NCBI GenBank assembly: GCA_045863035.1
Contig: BTUV01000003.1
Coordinates: forward strand, 62,001 to 126,000
Origin: H2-BAC3 sp045863035
GTDB lineage: Bacteria > Bacteroidota > Ignavibacteria > Ignavibacteriales > Ignavibacteriaceae
Reading direction: 5' to 3'
DNA length: 64,000 nucleotides
Both the position numbers and the translations under genes were made by a program. Numbering within the stretch: position 1 is the stretch's first letter; each line of letters starts with the position of its first letter. The notes under the pieces are model-generated. The model had not been told where the DNA came from, ran no database searches, and saw only the letters and a program-made list of their open reading frames with translations. Positions 16,053 to 24,983 of this stretch are shown here, piece after piece.

Positions 16053-18827
16053 TTATTTTTTCTTGCCTGCTTTTTTTGCTGCTTTTGCTTTACGATGTTC
16101 TGCAACACTTGCGCGGGCGGCGGCCAGACGTGCAATTGGCACTCTGAACGGTGAGCAGCTTACGTAATCAAGTCCTGTATCGTGGCAGAACATAACGGAT
16201 GAAGGTTCACCGCCGTGTTCACCGCAGATACCAACTTTCAGATCTTTGCGCACGCCTCTTCCGAGGGATGTAGCAAGCTGTACAAGTTTACCAACACCTC
16301 TCTGGTCAAGTGCTTCAAAAGGATCTGACGGGAGTAATTCCTTTTCAACATAGAGCGGAAGGAACATTCCTGCATCATCTCTTGAAACACCAAAGGTAGT
16401 CTGGGTTAAATCGTTTGTACCAAAGCTGAAGAACTCAGCGCCCTGAGCAATCTCATCGGCAAGGAGAGCAGCTCTTGGCAGTTCAATCATGGTACCAACC
16501 AGATACTGGAATTTGATTTTCTTTTCAGACATTACCTGTGCGGCAACTGTGCGTACAATGTTTTCCTGCATCTTGAATTCTTTAAGATCACCAACAAGCG
16601 GAATCATTACTTCCGGCTTTACTTTGATGCCTTCTTTAATTACTTCAGCAGCAGCTTCAAAGATTGCGCGTGCCTGCATCTCGGTGATTTCCGGATAGCG
16701 GACACCAAGGCGGCAACCTCTGAATCCAAGCATCGGATTAAATTCATGCAGACTGTTAATTTTTTCAGATACCTTCTGAGCAGATACATTCAATTCAGAA
16801 GCAAGTTCTTCAACTTTCTTTTTGTCGTCTGCGTGAGGCAGGAACTCATGAAGCGGCGGATCCAGCGTTCTGATGGTTGCGGGATATCCCTTCAGCGCCT
16901 TAAAGATTCCTTTGAAATCCTCTTTCTGGAATGGCAGAAGTTCAGCAAGCGCTTCTTTTCTTCCTTCAACAGTATCTGAAAGAATCATTTTACGCACTGA
17001 TTTAATTCTGTCACCTTCAAAGAACATGTGTTCAGTACGGGTCAGACCAATACCTTCAGCGCCGAATGCAATTGCGTTTTCCGCCTGATCCGGCTGATCT
17101 GCATTGGTTCTGATCTTCATACGGCGGAATTCATCTGCCCATTTCATCACAGCGTTAAAAGTTTTATATACATCAGACTTTTCCGCGGGAAGTGTTTTTT
17201 CGATAAGCACCTGAATTACTTCTGATGGCTTTGTCGCAACCTTACCGATGATAACTTCACCGGTTGAACCGTCTATTGATATATAATCACCTTCTTTGAT
17301 CAAAACATCATCACGGTTCTCAACACGTATTGCGCGGCTTGCATAGTCAATCTTCAGACTTCCGCAGCCGGCTACGCATACCTTACCCATCTGACGAGCA
17401 ACCAGTGCAGCGTGAGAGGTCATACCGCCTCTGGCAGTCAAGATTCCTTCTGAAGCATTCATGCCTTGTATATCTTCCGGTGAGGTTTCAATACGGACAA
17501 GAATTACTTTATCTCCTTTTGCAGCCATTTCAGTTGCATCCTGAGCGCTGAGCGCAACTTTGCCTGAAGCTGAGCCAGGACCGGCGTTCAGTCCTTTTGC
17601 GATAATACGTTTTTCAGAAACTGCTTTTTTCTTCTCTTCAAGATCAAAGATTGGACGAAGAAGCTGGTTAAGACTGTTCGGGTCAATGCGCATAATAGCA
17701 TCTGACTTATCAATCAGTTTTTCTTTAACCATGTCGTAAGCAATTTTCACTTCCGCAAAACCGGTTCTCTTTCCAACACGGCACTGAAGCATCCAGAGTT
17801 TACCCTGCTGAATAGTGAATTCAATGTCAAGCATATCTTTATAATGCTTTTCAAGAATTTTTCTAAACTTATCAAGCTGGGTATATAAGCCCGGATTATC
17901 TTTTCTCAGTTCTGCAATCGGATGCGGAGTTCTGGTTCCGGCAACAACATCTTCTCCCTGAGCATTAAAAAGATACTCACCGTAGAAAACATTTTCACCT
18001 GAAGCAGGGTCACGGGTAAACGCGACTCCTGTGCCTGAGTCATCACCCATATTACCAAATACCATTGACTGGATATTTACTGCAGTTCCCCATGAAGCAG
18101 GAATGTTATTCAGCTTTCTGTAAACAATAGCGCGGTCATTCATCCATGAACCGAATACTGCACCAACCGCACCCCAGAGCTGATCCATAGGGTTATCGGG
18201 GAACTTGTGTCCGGTTTTCTTTTTGATTTCAGCTTTAAACTCCTCAACCAGTTCCTTCAAATCCTGAGCGGTTAGGTCGGTATCTTTTATAACACCGCGT
18301 TCTTTTTTCTTAGCATCCATAATCACTTCAAAAGGATCATGTTCGTGCTTATCAACCGGTTTAAGGCCGAGCACTACATCGCCATACATCTGCACGAAGC
18401 GGCGGTATGAGTCATAGGCAAAACGGTCTTTCCCTGTTCTCTCAATCAGTCCTTTGACGGTTACATCATTAAGACCAAGGTTCAGGATGGTATCCATCAT
18501 TCCCGGCATTGAAGCACGCGCGCCGCTTCTTACTGAAAGAAGGAGGGGATTTTTCGGATCTCCGAATTTTGCGCCCATCGCACTTTCAATTTTTTTCAGT
18601 GCAGCTTCAACCTGCGTTTTTAATTCAGCCGGATATTTCTTCTTATTTTCATAATAATAAGTACATACTTCGGTTGTTATGGTAAAACCGGCAGGAACCG
18701 GGAGACCGATATTAACCATCTCAGCAAGGTTTGCACCTTTTCCGCCGAGAAGGCCTTTCATATCTGCCTTGCCGTCTGCTTTTTTACCGCCGAAGAAGTA
18801 AACATACTTTTGCGTTTTTTTAGCCAT
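16053..18827 (-). CDS. ppdK: Pyruvate, phosphate dikinase
   Basis: The 924-residue enzyme interconverts pyruvate, ATP and Pi with PEP, AMP and PPi. The N-terminal ATP-grasp part shows [12 protein letters not shown]; the central swivelling domain has the catalytic His in [15 protein letters not shown]; the C-terminal PEP/pyruvate barrel has [12 protein letters not shown] and [10 protein letters not shown] with the catalytic Cys. Length is slightly above the usual 870-890 because of a Lys/Ala-rich C-terminal tail ([12 protein letters not shown]). It starts 51 bases after the lpxK stop, and a hairpin follows it. In this setting it may serve gluconeogenesis or PPi-linked glycolysis. Confidence 0.97.
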   Translation of the reverse strand: MAKKTQKYVYFFGGKKADGKADMKGLLGGKGANLAEMVNIGLPVPAGFTITTEVCTYYYENKKKYPAELKTQVEAALKKIESAMGAKFGDPKNPLLLSVRSGARASMPGMMDTILNLGLNDVTVKGLIERTGKDRFAYDSYRRFVQMYGDVVLGLKPVDKHEHDPFEVIMDAKKKERGVIKDTDLTAQDLKELVEEFKAEIKKKTGHKFPDNPMDQLWGAVGAVFGSWMNDRAIVYRKLNNIPASWGTAVNIQSMVFGNMGDDSGTGVAFTRDPASGENVFYGEYLFNAQGEDVVAGTRTPHPIAELRKDNPGLYTQLDKFRKILEKHYKDMLDIEFTIQQGKLWMLQCRVGKRTGFAEVKIAYDMVKEKLIDKSDAIMRIDPNSLNQLLRPIFDLEEKKKAVSEKRIIAKGLNAGPGSASGKVALSAQDATEMAAKGDKVILVRIETSPEDIQGMNASEGILTARGGMTSHAALVARQMGKVCVAGCGSLKIDYASRAIRVENRDDVLIKEGDYISIDGSTGEVIIGKVATKPSEVIQVLIEKTLPAEKSDVYKTFNAVMKWADEFRRMKIRTNADQPDQAENAIAFGAEGIGLTRTEHMFFEGDRIKSVRKMILSDTVEGRKEALAELLPFQKEDFKGIFKALKGYPATIRTLDPPLHEFLPHADDKKKVEELASELNVSAQKVSEKINSLHEFNPMLGFRGCRLGVRYPEITEMQARAIFEAAAEVIKEGIKVKPEVMIPLVGDLKEFKMQENIVRTVAAQVMSEKKIKFQYLVGTMIELPRAALLADEIAQGAEFFSFGTNDLTQTTFGVSRDDAGMFLPLYVEKELLPSDPFEALDQRGVGKLVQLATSLGRGVRKDLKVGICGEHGGEPSSVMFCHDTGLDYVSCSPFRVPIARLAAARASVAEHRKAKAAKKAGKKK

Positions 18828-18878
18828 TGATAGCTTCTCCTTATAGTTATTTACATTATCACGATAATGTGTTGATTG

Positions 18879-19928
18879 TTATATTTTTGATTTTACGAAC
18901 ACTTTAAACTCTTCTGCCTCATTAATGATCAGCTCAATCTTCAGTGCATATATATCAATATCATCAAGCTCCCGGGCAAACTGCTGGAGCTTTACTGCAT
19001 CCTTATGTGTGGTTATCACTGACTGCGCATTAGATGCATAAAATCGTTTTCTTATTACCTGCACTTCATCATTAGTATAATACTTATGATCTCCGAAAAT
19101 CATCTGTTCCGCTGCATCAATCTCTATTGCTGAAAGCGCTTTGAAAAACGAATGCGGATTAGCTATGCCGCAGACCACCAGACTTTTCTGCCCGGTGAAA
19201 TCATTTTTTGAGTATTCAGTTCCTGACTTTATGTCTCTGAATGAAGTTGCAGAGTATCGGGCATTAAAAATCTTCATACCATCCGCGGTTTTTCTGATGC
19301 TGTCAGGACAAATCAGATTTTCAGAGAACTTATGATTCAGGATAACCGCATCGGCTCTTTTAAGAGCTGAGGGAAGCTCCCGCAGGTTTCCCGCCGGAAG
19401 CAGCATCCTTTGCGCGGGATGAGAAAGCCACGCGCTTACATCAAAGATGACTAAATCCAGATCGCGCTTCAGCCAGCGGTGCTGAAATCCGTCATCGAGC
19501 ACTATTACATCTGTGCCGGTATCATTTATCAGTTTTTTAGCTCCTTCAACACGGCTTTCTGAAACCGCGGCGGAACAGCCGCTTTCGAGCACTGTCTGAT
19601 ATATCTCATCGCCGCATTTTTCAACCGTAGTAACCAGGTTTCCATCCTTTGCCGCGAGAAGGTATCCTTTTGTCGAACGTCCGTACCCCCTGCTTAAAAC
19701 AGAGGGTTTCCTGCCTAATGAGCGGAGCAGCCGGCTCATATATATTACAAAAGGTGTTTTGCCCGAACCGCCGGTATTAATGTTGCCGATTGATATCACC
19801 GGCACGGAGCTTTTTTCCGACTTATATATACCGCTCGAAAATAAATAATTCCTGACTGCTGTTACCGCCAGATAAACCGGCACTAACGGAAAGAGCAGGA
19901 ACCGAAGGGCGGAAAGCAGGTTATTCAA
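18879..19928 (-). CDS. lpxK: Tetraacyldisaccharide 4'-kinase
   Basis: The 349-residue inner-membrane-associated kinase phosphorylates the 4' position of the lipid A precursor. It has an N-terminal membrane helix, a Walker A loop NTGGSGKTPF at residues 51-60, LSRGYGR, and DDGFQH (the LpxK Walker-B-like motif). Its start overlaps the preceding acyltransferase gene by eight bases, in a run with lpxB, which supports a shared lipid A transcription unit. Confidence 0.95.
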   Translation of the reverse strand: MNNLLSALRFLLFPLVPVYLAVTAVRNYLFSSGIYKSEKSSVPVISIGNINTGGSGKTPFVIYMSRLLRSLGRKPSVLSRGYGRSTKGYLLAAKDGNLVTTVEKCGDEIYQTVLESGCSAAVSESRVEGAKKLINDTGTDVIVLDDGFQHRWLKRDLDLVIFDVSAWLSHPAQRMLLPAGNLRELPSALKRADAVILNHKFSENLICPDSIRKTADGMKIFNARYSATSFRDIKSGTEYSKNDFTGQKSLVVCGIANPHSFFKALSAIEIDAAEQMIFGDHKYYTNDEVQVIRKRFYASNAQSVITTHKDAVKLQQFARELDDIDIYALKIELIINEAEEFKVFVKSKI

Positions 19929-20583
19929 ACACGCCTGCTTCTTTCGTCAGACGGTTAAGCTCATCAGAACATTTTTTTATAACCTTGTCAACATCCTCCT
20001 TGCTCAACTCCTTTGTTACAAAAACCGGATCAGAATAAATCAGGTTCACTCTGCTGAAAAAAGACGGAACAGAAAATTTGTCCCAGCTTTTCAGATGCCG
20101 TTTGTTTTGATAGCCAACCCCCACAAGAAAGAGCGGTACTGAAGCCCGCAGCGCTGCTACAACCGCGCCGGGTTTAAATTCCATTACCGGTCCTCGTGGT
20201 CCGTCTGGCGTTATCAGTACTGAACCTTCAAACTTTGCAAAATCAGTCATTATGCCGAGTGCTACTTTCCCCCCCTTGGAACTACTGCCGCGAGTTACGG
20301 TGTAACCCCACTTGCGCAGGATTCTGGCGAGTATCTCACCGTCTTTACTCTGACTGGTCAGCCCAAGAAATTTTTTCCCGCGATGATAATACCAGGGGTA
20401 AAGCATAGTGCCATGCCAGAATGCGAGTATAAATCTTTTATTCTGACGAACATACTCATCAAAAATTTCATTGTTCCTTCTCTGTGTTCTTAACGAACCG
20501 CAGAGTAAACTTGCCACACTGCCGAGTGCATGATAGCCGAGAAAACGAAGAACACTCTGTTTAGCTTCTCTTATCATACACAA
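19921..20583 (-). CDS. DUF374-family lysophospholipid acyltransferase-like protein
   Basis: The 220-residue protein has AFWHGTMLYPWYY (with the acyltransferase-like His), LTSQSKDGEILARIL, GSSSKGG and TPDGPRGP motifs of the DUF374/LPLAT family. Members resemble the late lipid A acyltransferases LpxL/LpxM and are often located next to lpxK, as here. It probably adds an acyl chain to the lipid A precursor or another glycolipid at the inner membrane. The gene overlaps lpxB by 23 bases upstream and lpxK by eight downstream. A second ATG two codons in is an alternative start. Confidence 0.88.
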   Translation of the reverse strand: MCMIREAKQSVLRFLGYHALGSVASLLCGSLRTQRRNNEIFDEYVRQNKRFILAFWHGTMLYPWYYHRGKKFLGLTSQSKDGEILARILRKWGYTVTRGSSSKGGKVALGIMTDFAKFEGSVLITPDGPRGPVMEFKPGAVVAALRASVPLFLVGVGYQNKRHLKSWDKFSVPSFFSRVNLIYSDPVFVTKELSKEDVDKVIKKCSDELNRLTKEAGVFE

Positions 20584-21715
20584 ACTTCACAATTTCATCC
20601 GCGGCGGTATCGGATGCGGTTTTTTCACCGAGTTTTGCCCTAAGCCGGGCAAATTTTTCTTTAATGACAGCTTGCTTTTCCGGACTGCTTATAATTTCGG
20701 CAGCAGTCTGATATATCATCCGCGGATTACAGTCATTCTGAATCAATTCAGGTACTACAGTCTCACCCGCAATGATATTTGCCATTGCAATATTCTTTAA
20801 TTGCACCAGCATCTTACCGATTGTATAGGTAAGTGAACTGGTTTTATATACCACAACCATCGGAAGAAGCGAAAGCCCCGCCTCCATTGTTGAAGTACCT
20901 GACTTAATAATGCCAAACGAAGCATATTTCATCAGTTCAAGAGATCTGCCGCGAATAAGCGTTACACCTGTGCCGCTCAGATACTCACTATATACATCAT
21001 CACTAATCGTTGGAGAACCCGCCACTGTGACCTGAAATCCAAACTCTTCCGCAAGTTGTTTCGCGGCCGGGAGTATCACCGGCAATATCTTACTAATCTC
21101 ATGACTTCTGCTTCCGGGAAGGAGAAGTAAAATTTTCTTATCAGTATCTAATCCGTTTTCAGTATAAAACTCCTCCTTCGGCTGATAAGCATAAGAAGAA
21201 AACTTTTCTACCAGAGGATGACCCGTATATACAGCGGGCAGACCAGCTCTGCGGTAAATCTCTCCCTCAAACGGGAACACATACAACATTCTATCAACTA
21301 ACCGTTTGATCTTTTTAATACGCCACGGAGCCCATGCCCATATCTGCGGCGATATATAATATATCACCCGGATACCTGCTTTTTTCAGCCGTCTTGCGAA
21401 GTTGAGGTTAAAACCGGGATAATCAACCAGCACCGCGGTATCAATATTTTCCCTGCGAACCGCCTCCATCAGACGCTCCTGCACCTTTCTGATAAAAGGA
21501 ATATGTTTCACTACTTCAAAAAATCCAAGAAAAGCCATGTTGTCTATATGTTCAATCAGAACAACATTCTCCTCTTTCATTTTGTTACCCCCGATGCCAA
21601 AAAAAGATAAAGCGGGTGCCTGCTCCCGCAGTTTGTGCAACAATGCAGAAGCATGATTGTCTCCCGATACTTCACCGGCGACAATTAACACACTACGAGC
21701 GGGCTGCTCAGCCAA
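20561..21715 (-). CDS. lpxB: Lipid-A-disaccharide synthase
   Basis: The 384-residue GT19 enzyme condenses UDP-diacylglucosamine with lipid X. It has the N-terminal signature VAGEVSGDNHASALL, VLVDYPGFNLNFA, YYISPQIWAW, and the C-terminal donor-binding GTSTMEAGL. Length is normal. It overlaps both neighbours (eight bases with the ICMT-like gene, 23 with the acyltransferase). Together with lpxK it shows that the cell makes a lipid A outer membrane. Confidence 0.96.
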   Translation of the reverse strand: MAEQPARSVLIVAGEVSGDNHASALLHKLREQAPALSFFGIGGNKMKEENVVLIEHIDNMAFLGFFEVVKHIPFIRKVQERLMEAVRRENIDTAVLVDYPGFNLNFARRLKKAGIRVIYYISPQIWAWAPWRIKKIKRLVDRMLYVFPFEGEIYRRAGLPAVYTGHPLVEKFSSYAYQPKEEFYTENGLDTDKKILLLLPGSRSHEISKILPVILPAAKQLAEEFGFQVTVAGSPTISDDVYSEYLSGTGVTLIRGRSLELMKYASFGIIKSGTSTMEAGLSLLPMVVVYKTSSLTYTIGKMLVQLKNIAMANIIAGETVVPELIQNDCNPRMIYQTAAEIISSPEKQAVIKEKFARLRAKLGEKTASDTAADEIVKFVYDKRS

Positions 21716-22298
21716 ACTTCCTCACGCTATAAATAATCAGCAGTGTGAGCGTTACGAAGAATATCGCCTGCAATGTGCGGCGTTCAGACCGTAGTCCCGC
21801 TTTTATGCTTTGCGGCGGCTGCACTACTGTCTCTTTTTTCCAGGCGGTAAATCTTGGAAAGAAACGGGGTACATTTTTGCAATAATCTTCATAGTCTTCA
21901 CCAAAAGTTTTACGCAGATATCCTTCTTCCCCTTTTACTATCAGATGATACTGAACGGCAAAAAAGACAAGCGCTCCTAATTGCAAATAAGGGAAGAGAG
22001 CATTTGAGAAAACTCCGAACCCAAGATATAAGAGAATATTTCCGACATAAAGGGGGTTGCGAACAAAGCCAAACGGACCGCTGATAATCAGAAAGGTGCC
22101 CCCGACTGTTCCGGTAGTGCGGGTTTCACTTCCTGCCCAGGTTACACCCCAGAGGCGTATCAGTTCGCCGCCGATTACAATGAGGGCTCCGGCAGCCATG
22201 CTATAGACATTGCTCTCTGCATAAAAAAACATAACCAGGAGAAACGGAATGGGAGTATAACTCCGGTATTTGAAGAATATACTTCTCAGGTCACTCAT
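21708..22298 (-). CDS. Isoprenylcysteine carboxyl methyltransferase-like membrane protein
   Basis: The 196-residue protein has four to five membrane helices and the ICMT/PEMT-family C-terminal motif (GPFGFVRNPLYVGN, then EEGYLRKTFGEDYEDYCKNVPRFFP). Bacterial members methylate small lipids or unknown substrates with SAM at the membrane. A paralogous family member lies at 47066-47644. Its position between the mtnX-like gene and lpxB suggests envelope lipid modification, but this is only inferred from context. Confidence 0.85.
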   Translation of the reverse strand: MSDLRSIFFKYRSYTPIPFLLVMFFYAESNVYSMAAGALIVIGGELIRLWGVTWAGSETRTTGTVGGTFLIISGPFGFVRNPLYVGNILLYLGFGVFSNALFPYLQLGALVFFAVQYHLIVKGEEGYLRKTFGEDYEDYCKNVPRFFPRFTAWKKETVVQPPQSIKAGLRSERRTLQAIFFVTLTLLIIYSVRKFG

Positions 22299-22318
22299 TG
22301 TAGTACCGCTTATTGTTA

Positions 22319-23041
22319 TTAACCAAGTTTATATAATTGCTTTCTCAGAGTCTCAGCTCTGTGCCGTTTTTTCATTTTCCTGCCGTCCGCAAGTTCAATG
22401 AATCGTTTTCTAACATCAAAAAAATCTTTATACGGGAAAAACGTAATTCTTTCCTTTTCGCAGTATTTAAGCAGATAGTCTTTCGCGAAGACGTAATCTG
22501 CGTACCCGACCGGGCAAGTGTCAGATGAGCCGTTGCCAATATATACCGTAACATCGTTATCAGAACTATTACTTATCAGATGATTCCGTTTGCAATTCGC
22601 GCAGACGGGGCATTCCTCATCCGTCCACGGAAAAACCGGACTCAGCGAACCATCTGCCGCCGGAGCAAGCCGGTTTGCGTAAAGCGGAATCCCGGTGATA
22701 CCGTACCGGCCGAGTATCATAGTTATATATTCTTCAAATCCATCGCTCAGAATATATATATCAAACTGTTGCTCAGCGCAATAACCAAGAAACTCATCTA
22801 TTCCTTTTTCAAGCTGAATCGTTCCGGCTATCCGGCTTATCTTTTCAAGGGTCAGCCCCTCTGACGCCTCAAATAACCTTGCCCACCCCTCACGCGCGCT
22901 GATTGCCTTGTTTTTAATATCCTCAAGAATCGGCTGAACTTTTCCATCGGAAATCGTTTCTATAAATATCTTTTCGCCGACATCTTCAGTCGAAATAGTA
23001 CCGTCAAAATCGATGAATATCTTTATCTGACGGTCTTTCAT
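22319..23041 (-). CDS. MtnX-like HAD-IB phosphatase
   Basis: The 240-residue protein has HAD motif I IFIDFDGTIS, motif II ILSDGFEEYI and motif III-IV VYIGNGSSDTCPVGYAD. A CPVCANCKRN segment, with Cys pairs, lies in the region that in MtnX-type proteins is also Cys-rich. MtnX dephosphorylates 2-hydroxy-3-keto-5-methylthiopentenyl phosphate in methionine salvage, but no other salvage gene is near, so the true substrate is uncertain. It overlaps the T9SS cargo gene by four bases. Confidence 0.82.
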   Translation of the reverse strand: MKDRQIKIFIDFDGTISTEDVGEKIFIETISDGKVQPILEDIKNKAISAREGWARLFEASEGLTLEKISRIAGTIQLEKGIDEFLGYCAEQQFDIYILSDGFEEYITMILGRYGITGIPLYANRLAPAADGSLSPVFPWTDEECPVCANCKRNHLISNSSDNDVTVYIGNGSSDTCPVGYADYVFAKDYLLKYCEKERITFFPYKDFFDVRKRFIELADGRKMKKRHRAETLRKQLYKLG

Positions 23042-24966
23042 TCTTTTATTAATACCATTTTTTTTACTTCCTTATACTCCCCTGCGGTAAACCGGTAAAA
23101 GTAAACACCCGGAAGAAGATCATCAGCAGAAATTTCAAGTTTATTCAGTCCTTCTTCCGTATCAGAAATTTCATACAGCCGGACACGCTCGATTCTTGCG
23201 TTATAAATTTCAATCTTTACCTCCATCGCCTCAGCCAGAAAAAAGGGAATCTCTGTAGTTGAGGAAAATGGATTCGGTGTATTCTGAAATAATTTAATAT
23301 CAGAAGTCAACACCGGTGTCACTTTTGCACTTGCCGCGGAGGAGGTAATAATATCACCGCTCCGAGCGGTAAGAACAACCCGGTAATCAATCTTACCATA
23401 TACATACGGTATATGACTGTAACCGTAGTACTGCTCAGCCCCGAATGACTGCGGAGTGAATTCAGCCAGTACAATCCATCCTTTTTCCCCCTCCGCCGCG
23501 TAACGTTCCAACTGCATTAAACTGATTTCAGATTCATTACTTACACTCCAGCGAACGATAACTGAGTCACCGCTTGCCAGAACTGAAAAATCAGAAACAG
23601 AAGGCGAGGAATCAGATGCACCTCGCAGATACTTTGCAATAATAGAATTTTCACCGTTGGTTTTTTCTTTATATACGGCAAGAACACCACTGGCTGCATC
23701 CGGAAAAAACCAGATATAGCTTATGCTGCCTGCTGACTCCGATGCAACCGCAGGTCCGCCTGACAGGAGCGGGACCAATGAACGTGAAAAACGCTGAACA
23801 TACAGCGCCGTTGCTGATGCGCCTTTTCTTCCTTCAAACCAGGAGAGTATTACTTCTCCCTGATTACCGGGATAAAGCGATTGACCATATCGCCAGGTAT
23901 TTTCTTTAATACCAAATACATTGATATACTCATTCTTAATTATATCTCCGCTCAGCTTTATTTTGCTAAGCAGCAGACTAACATTTCCCTTTTGCTCATT
24001 CAGCCAGGAAAGAACAATTTCACCGGCTAACCCCAGTACTTTGGGACTGGTATTAGTACCTGGAGTTTTAACCGCTTCGTTAAGCGGTTTATTAATCATT
24101 TTTTTACCGGAAGCGGCAACCACTTCGTGAAAGATATTTCTACCTTTACCGAAAGTCTGCCAGCAGAGATAAAACATTTCTCCAGCCGATGCCATGGCAA
24201 AGCTAAGCACTCTCTGTGTGCTATGAGAGACCGTTACCGGCTGAGTTATTTGTTTACCTGCCACCGGATCAAACAACATACTCTTTAAAGATTCACCTTT
24301 ACCAGTGTTCTCAAGCCATGAAACCAGTATATATCCTTTACTGTTTTGCGCAATGGCTAATTGGCTAACCTGTGACCCGCTGCGATAAATCAGTTCTCCG
24401 TTTAACGGAATTTCTGCATACCCTGCGGAGGTAATACTAAAAAACCTGATACTACTGAGTACACCGCCGCTCACGCCTTCAGATTCAGTAAAGAATACGT
24501 ATATAGAACCCGCCTCCGTTGCAGCCCCGCGGTATTCATCAATATTTAATTCGCCATCCGTCAGGTGAACTCCGCCTTCCTCCCACATTGCTTTGCCCTT
24601 CAGCGAAAACCGCTGTGCTGCAAGTCGTTTATTGTCATCAGCATCTGTACACTCCCATAACACAACTGATGAACCCGCCAAATGTGCAAACGCAGCCGGG
24701 TTACTCTGCTCCTCGTCCGGAGAGGAGATGCCTACACCGCCGGCGCCGAGCAGATATTTGTTGTTTTTATCAAACGTCTGAACGTTCACTTTGCTTTTGC
24801 CGGAAACTGAGTCCTGCCAGTATATAAACCCGCCTTCTACCTTATCCCTTACATATATGATATTAAAAGGGTCAGAAGCCGATGGAGCAGGAACTTCTGC
24901 ACTGCCGGAAAAACCGGCGTTCAGGTTCCCCCATAACAGAACAAACAGGAATACAAAATGCTTTAT
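23038..24966 (-). CDS. Secreted protein with T9SS type A sorting domain; non-standard start
   Basis: The C-terminal 80 residues are a type IX sorting domain (LFQNTPNPFSSTTEIPFFL, LPGVYFYRF, KKMVLIKE), so the protein is exported and attached to or released from the cell surface. The body is repetitive beta-rich sequence with recurrent VLSWLE/ILSWFE strands, possibly a propeller, followed by a FnIII-like segment. The first standard start in frame is a GTG at 24789, but the frame upstream encodes a clear signal peptide (KHFVFLFVLLWGNLNAGF). It has no ATG, GTG or TTG before the stop at 25008-25006. The best start is ATA at 24966, seven bases after GGAG; CTG at 24987 is an alternative, and a sequence error is possible. 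It follows smc directly. Confidence 0.8.
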   Translation of the reverse strand: MKHFVFLFVLLWGNLNAGFSGSAEVPAPSASDPFNIIYVRDKVEGGFIYWQDSVSGKSKVNVQTFDKNNKYLLGAGGVGISSPDEEQSNPAAFAHLAGSSVVLWECTDADDNKRLAAQRFSLKGKAMWEEGGVHLTDGELNIDEYRGAATEAGSIYVFFTESEGVSGGVLSSIRFFSITSAGYAEIPLNGELIYRSGSQVSQLAIAQNSKGYILVSWLENTGKGESLKSMLFDPVAGKQITQPVTVSHSTQRVLSFAMASAGEMFYLCWQTFGKGRNIFHEVVAASGKKMINKPLNEAVKTPGTNTSPKVLGLAGEIVLSWLNEQKGNVSLLLSKIKLSGDIIKNEYINVFGIKENTWRYGQSLYPGNQGEVILSWFEGRKGASATALYVQRFSRSLVPLLSGGPAVASESAGSISYIWFFPDAASGVLAVYKEKTNGENSIIAKYLRGASDSSPSVSDFSVLASGDSVIVRWSVSNESEISLMQLERYAAEGEKGWIVLAEFTPQSFGAEQYYGYSHIPYVYGKIDYRVVLTARSGDIITSSAASAKVTPVLTSDIKLFQNTPNPFSSTTEIPFFLAEAMEVKIEIYNARIERVRLYEISDTEEGLNKLEISADDLLPGVYFYRFTAGEYKEVKKMVLIKE

Positions 24967-24983
24967 AAGACTACTCCGGGGAA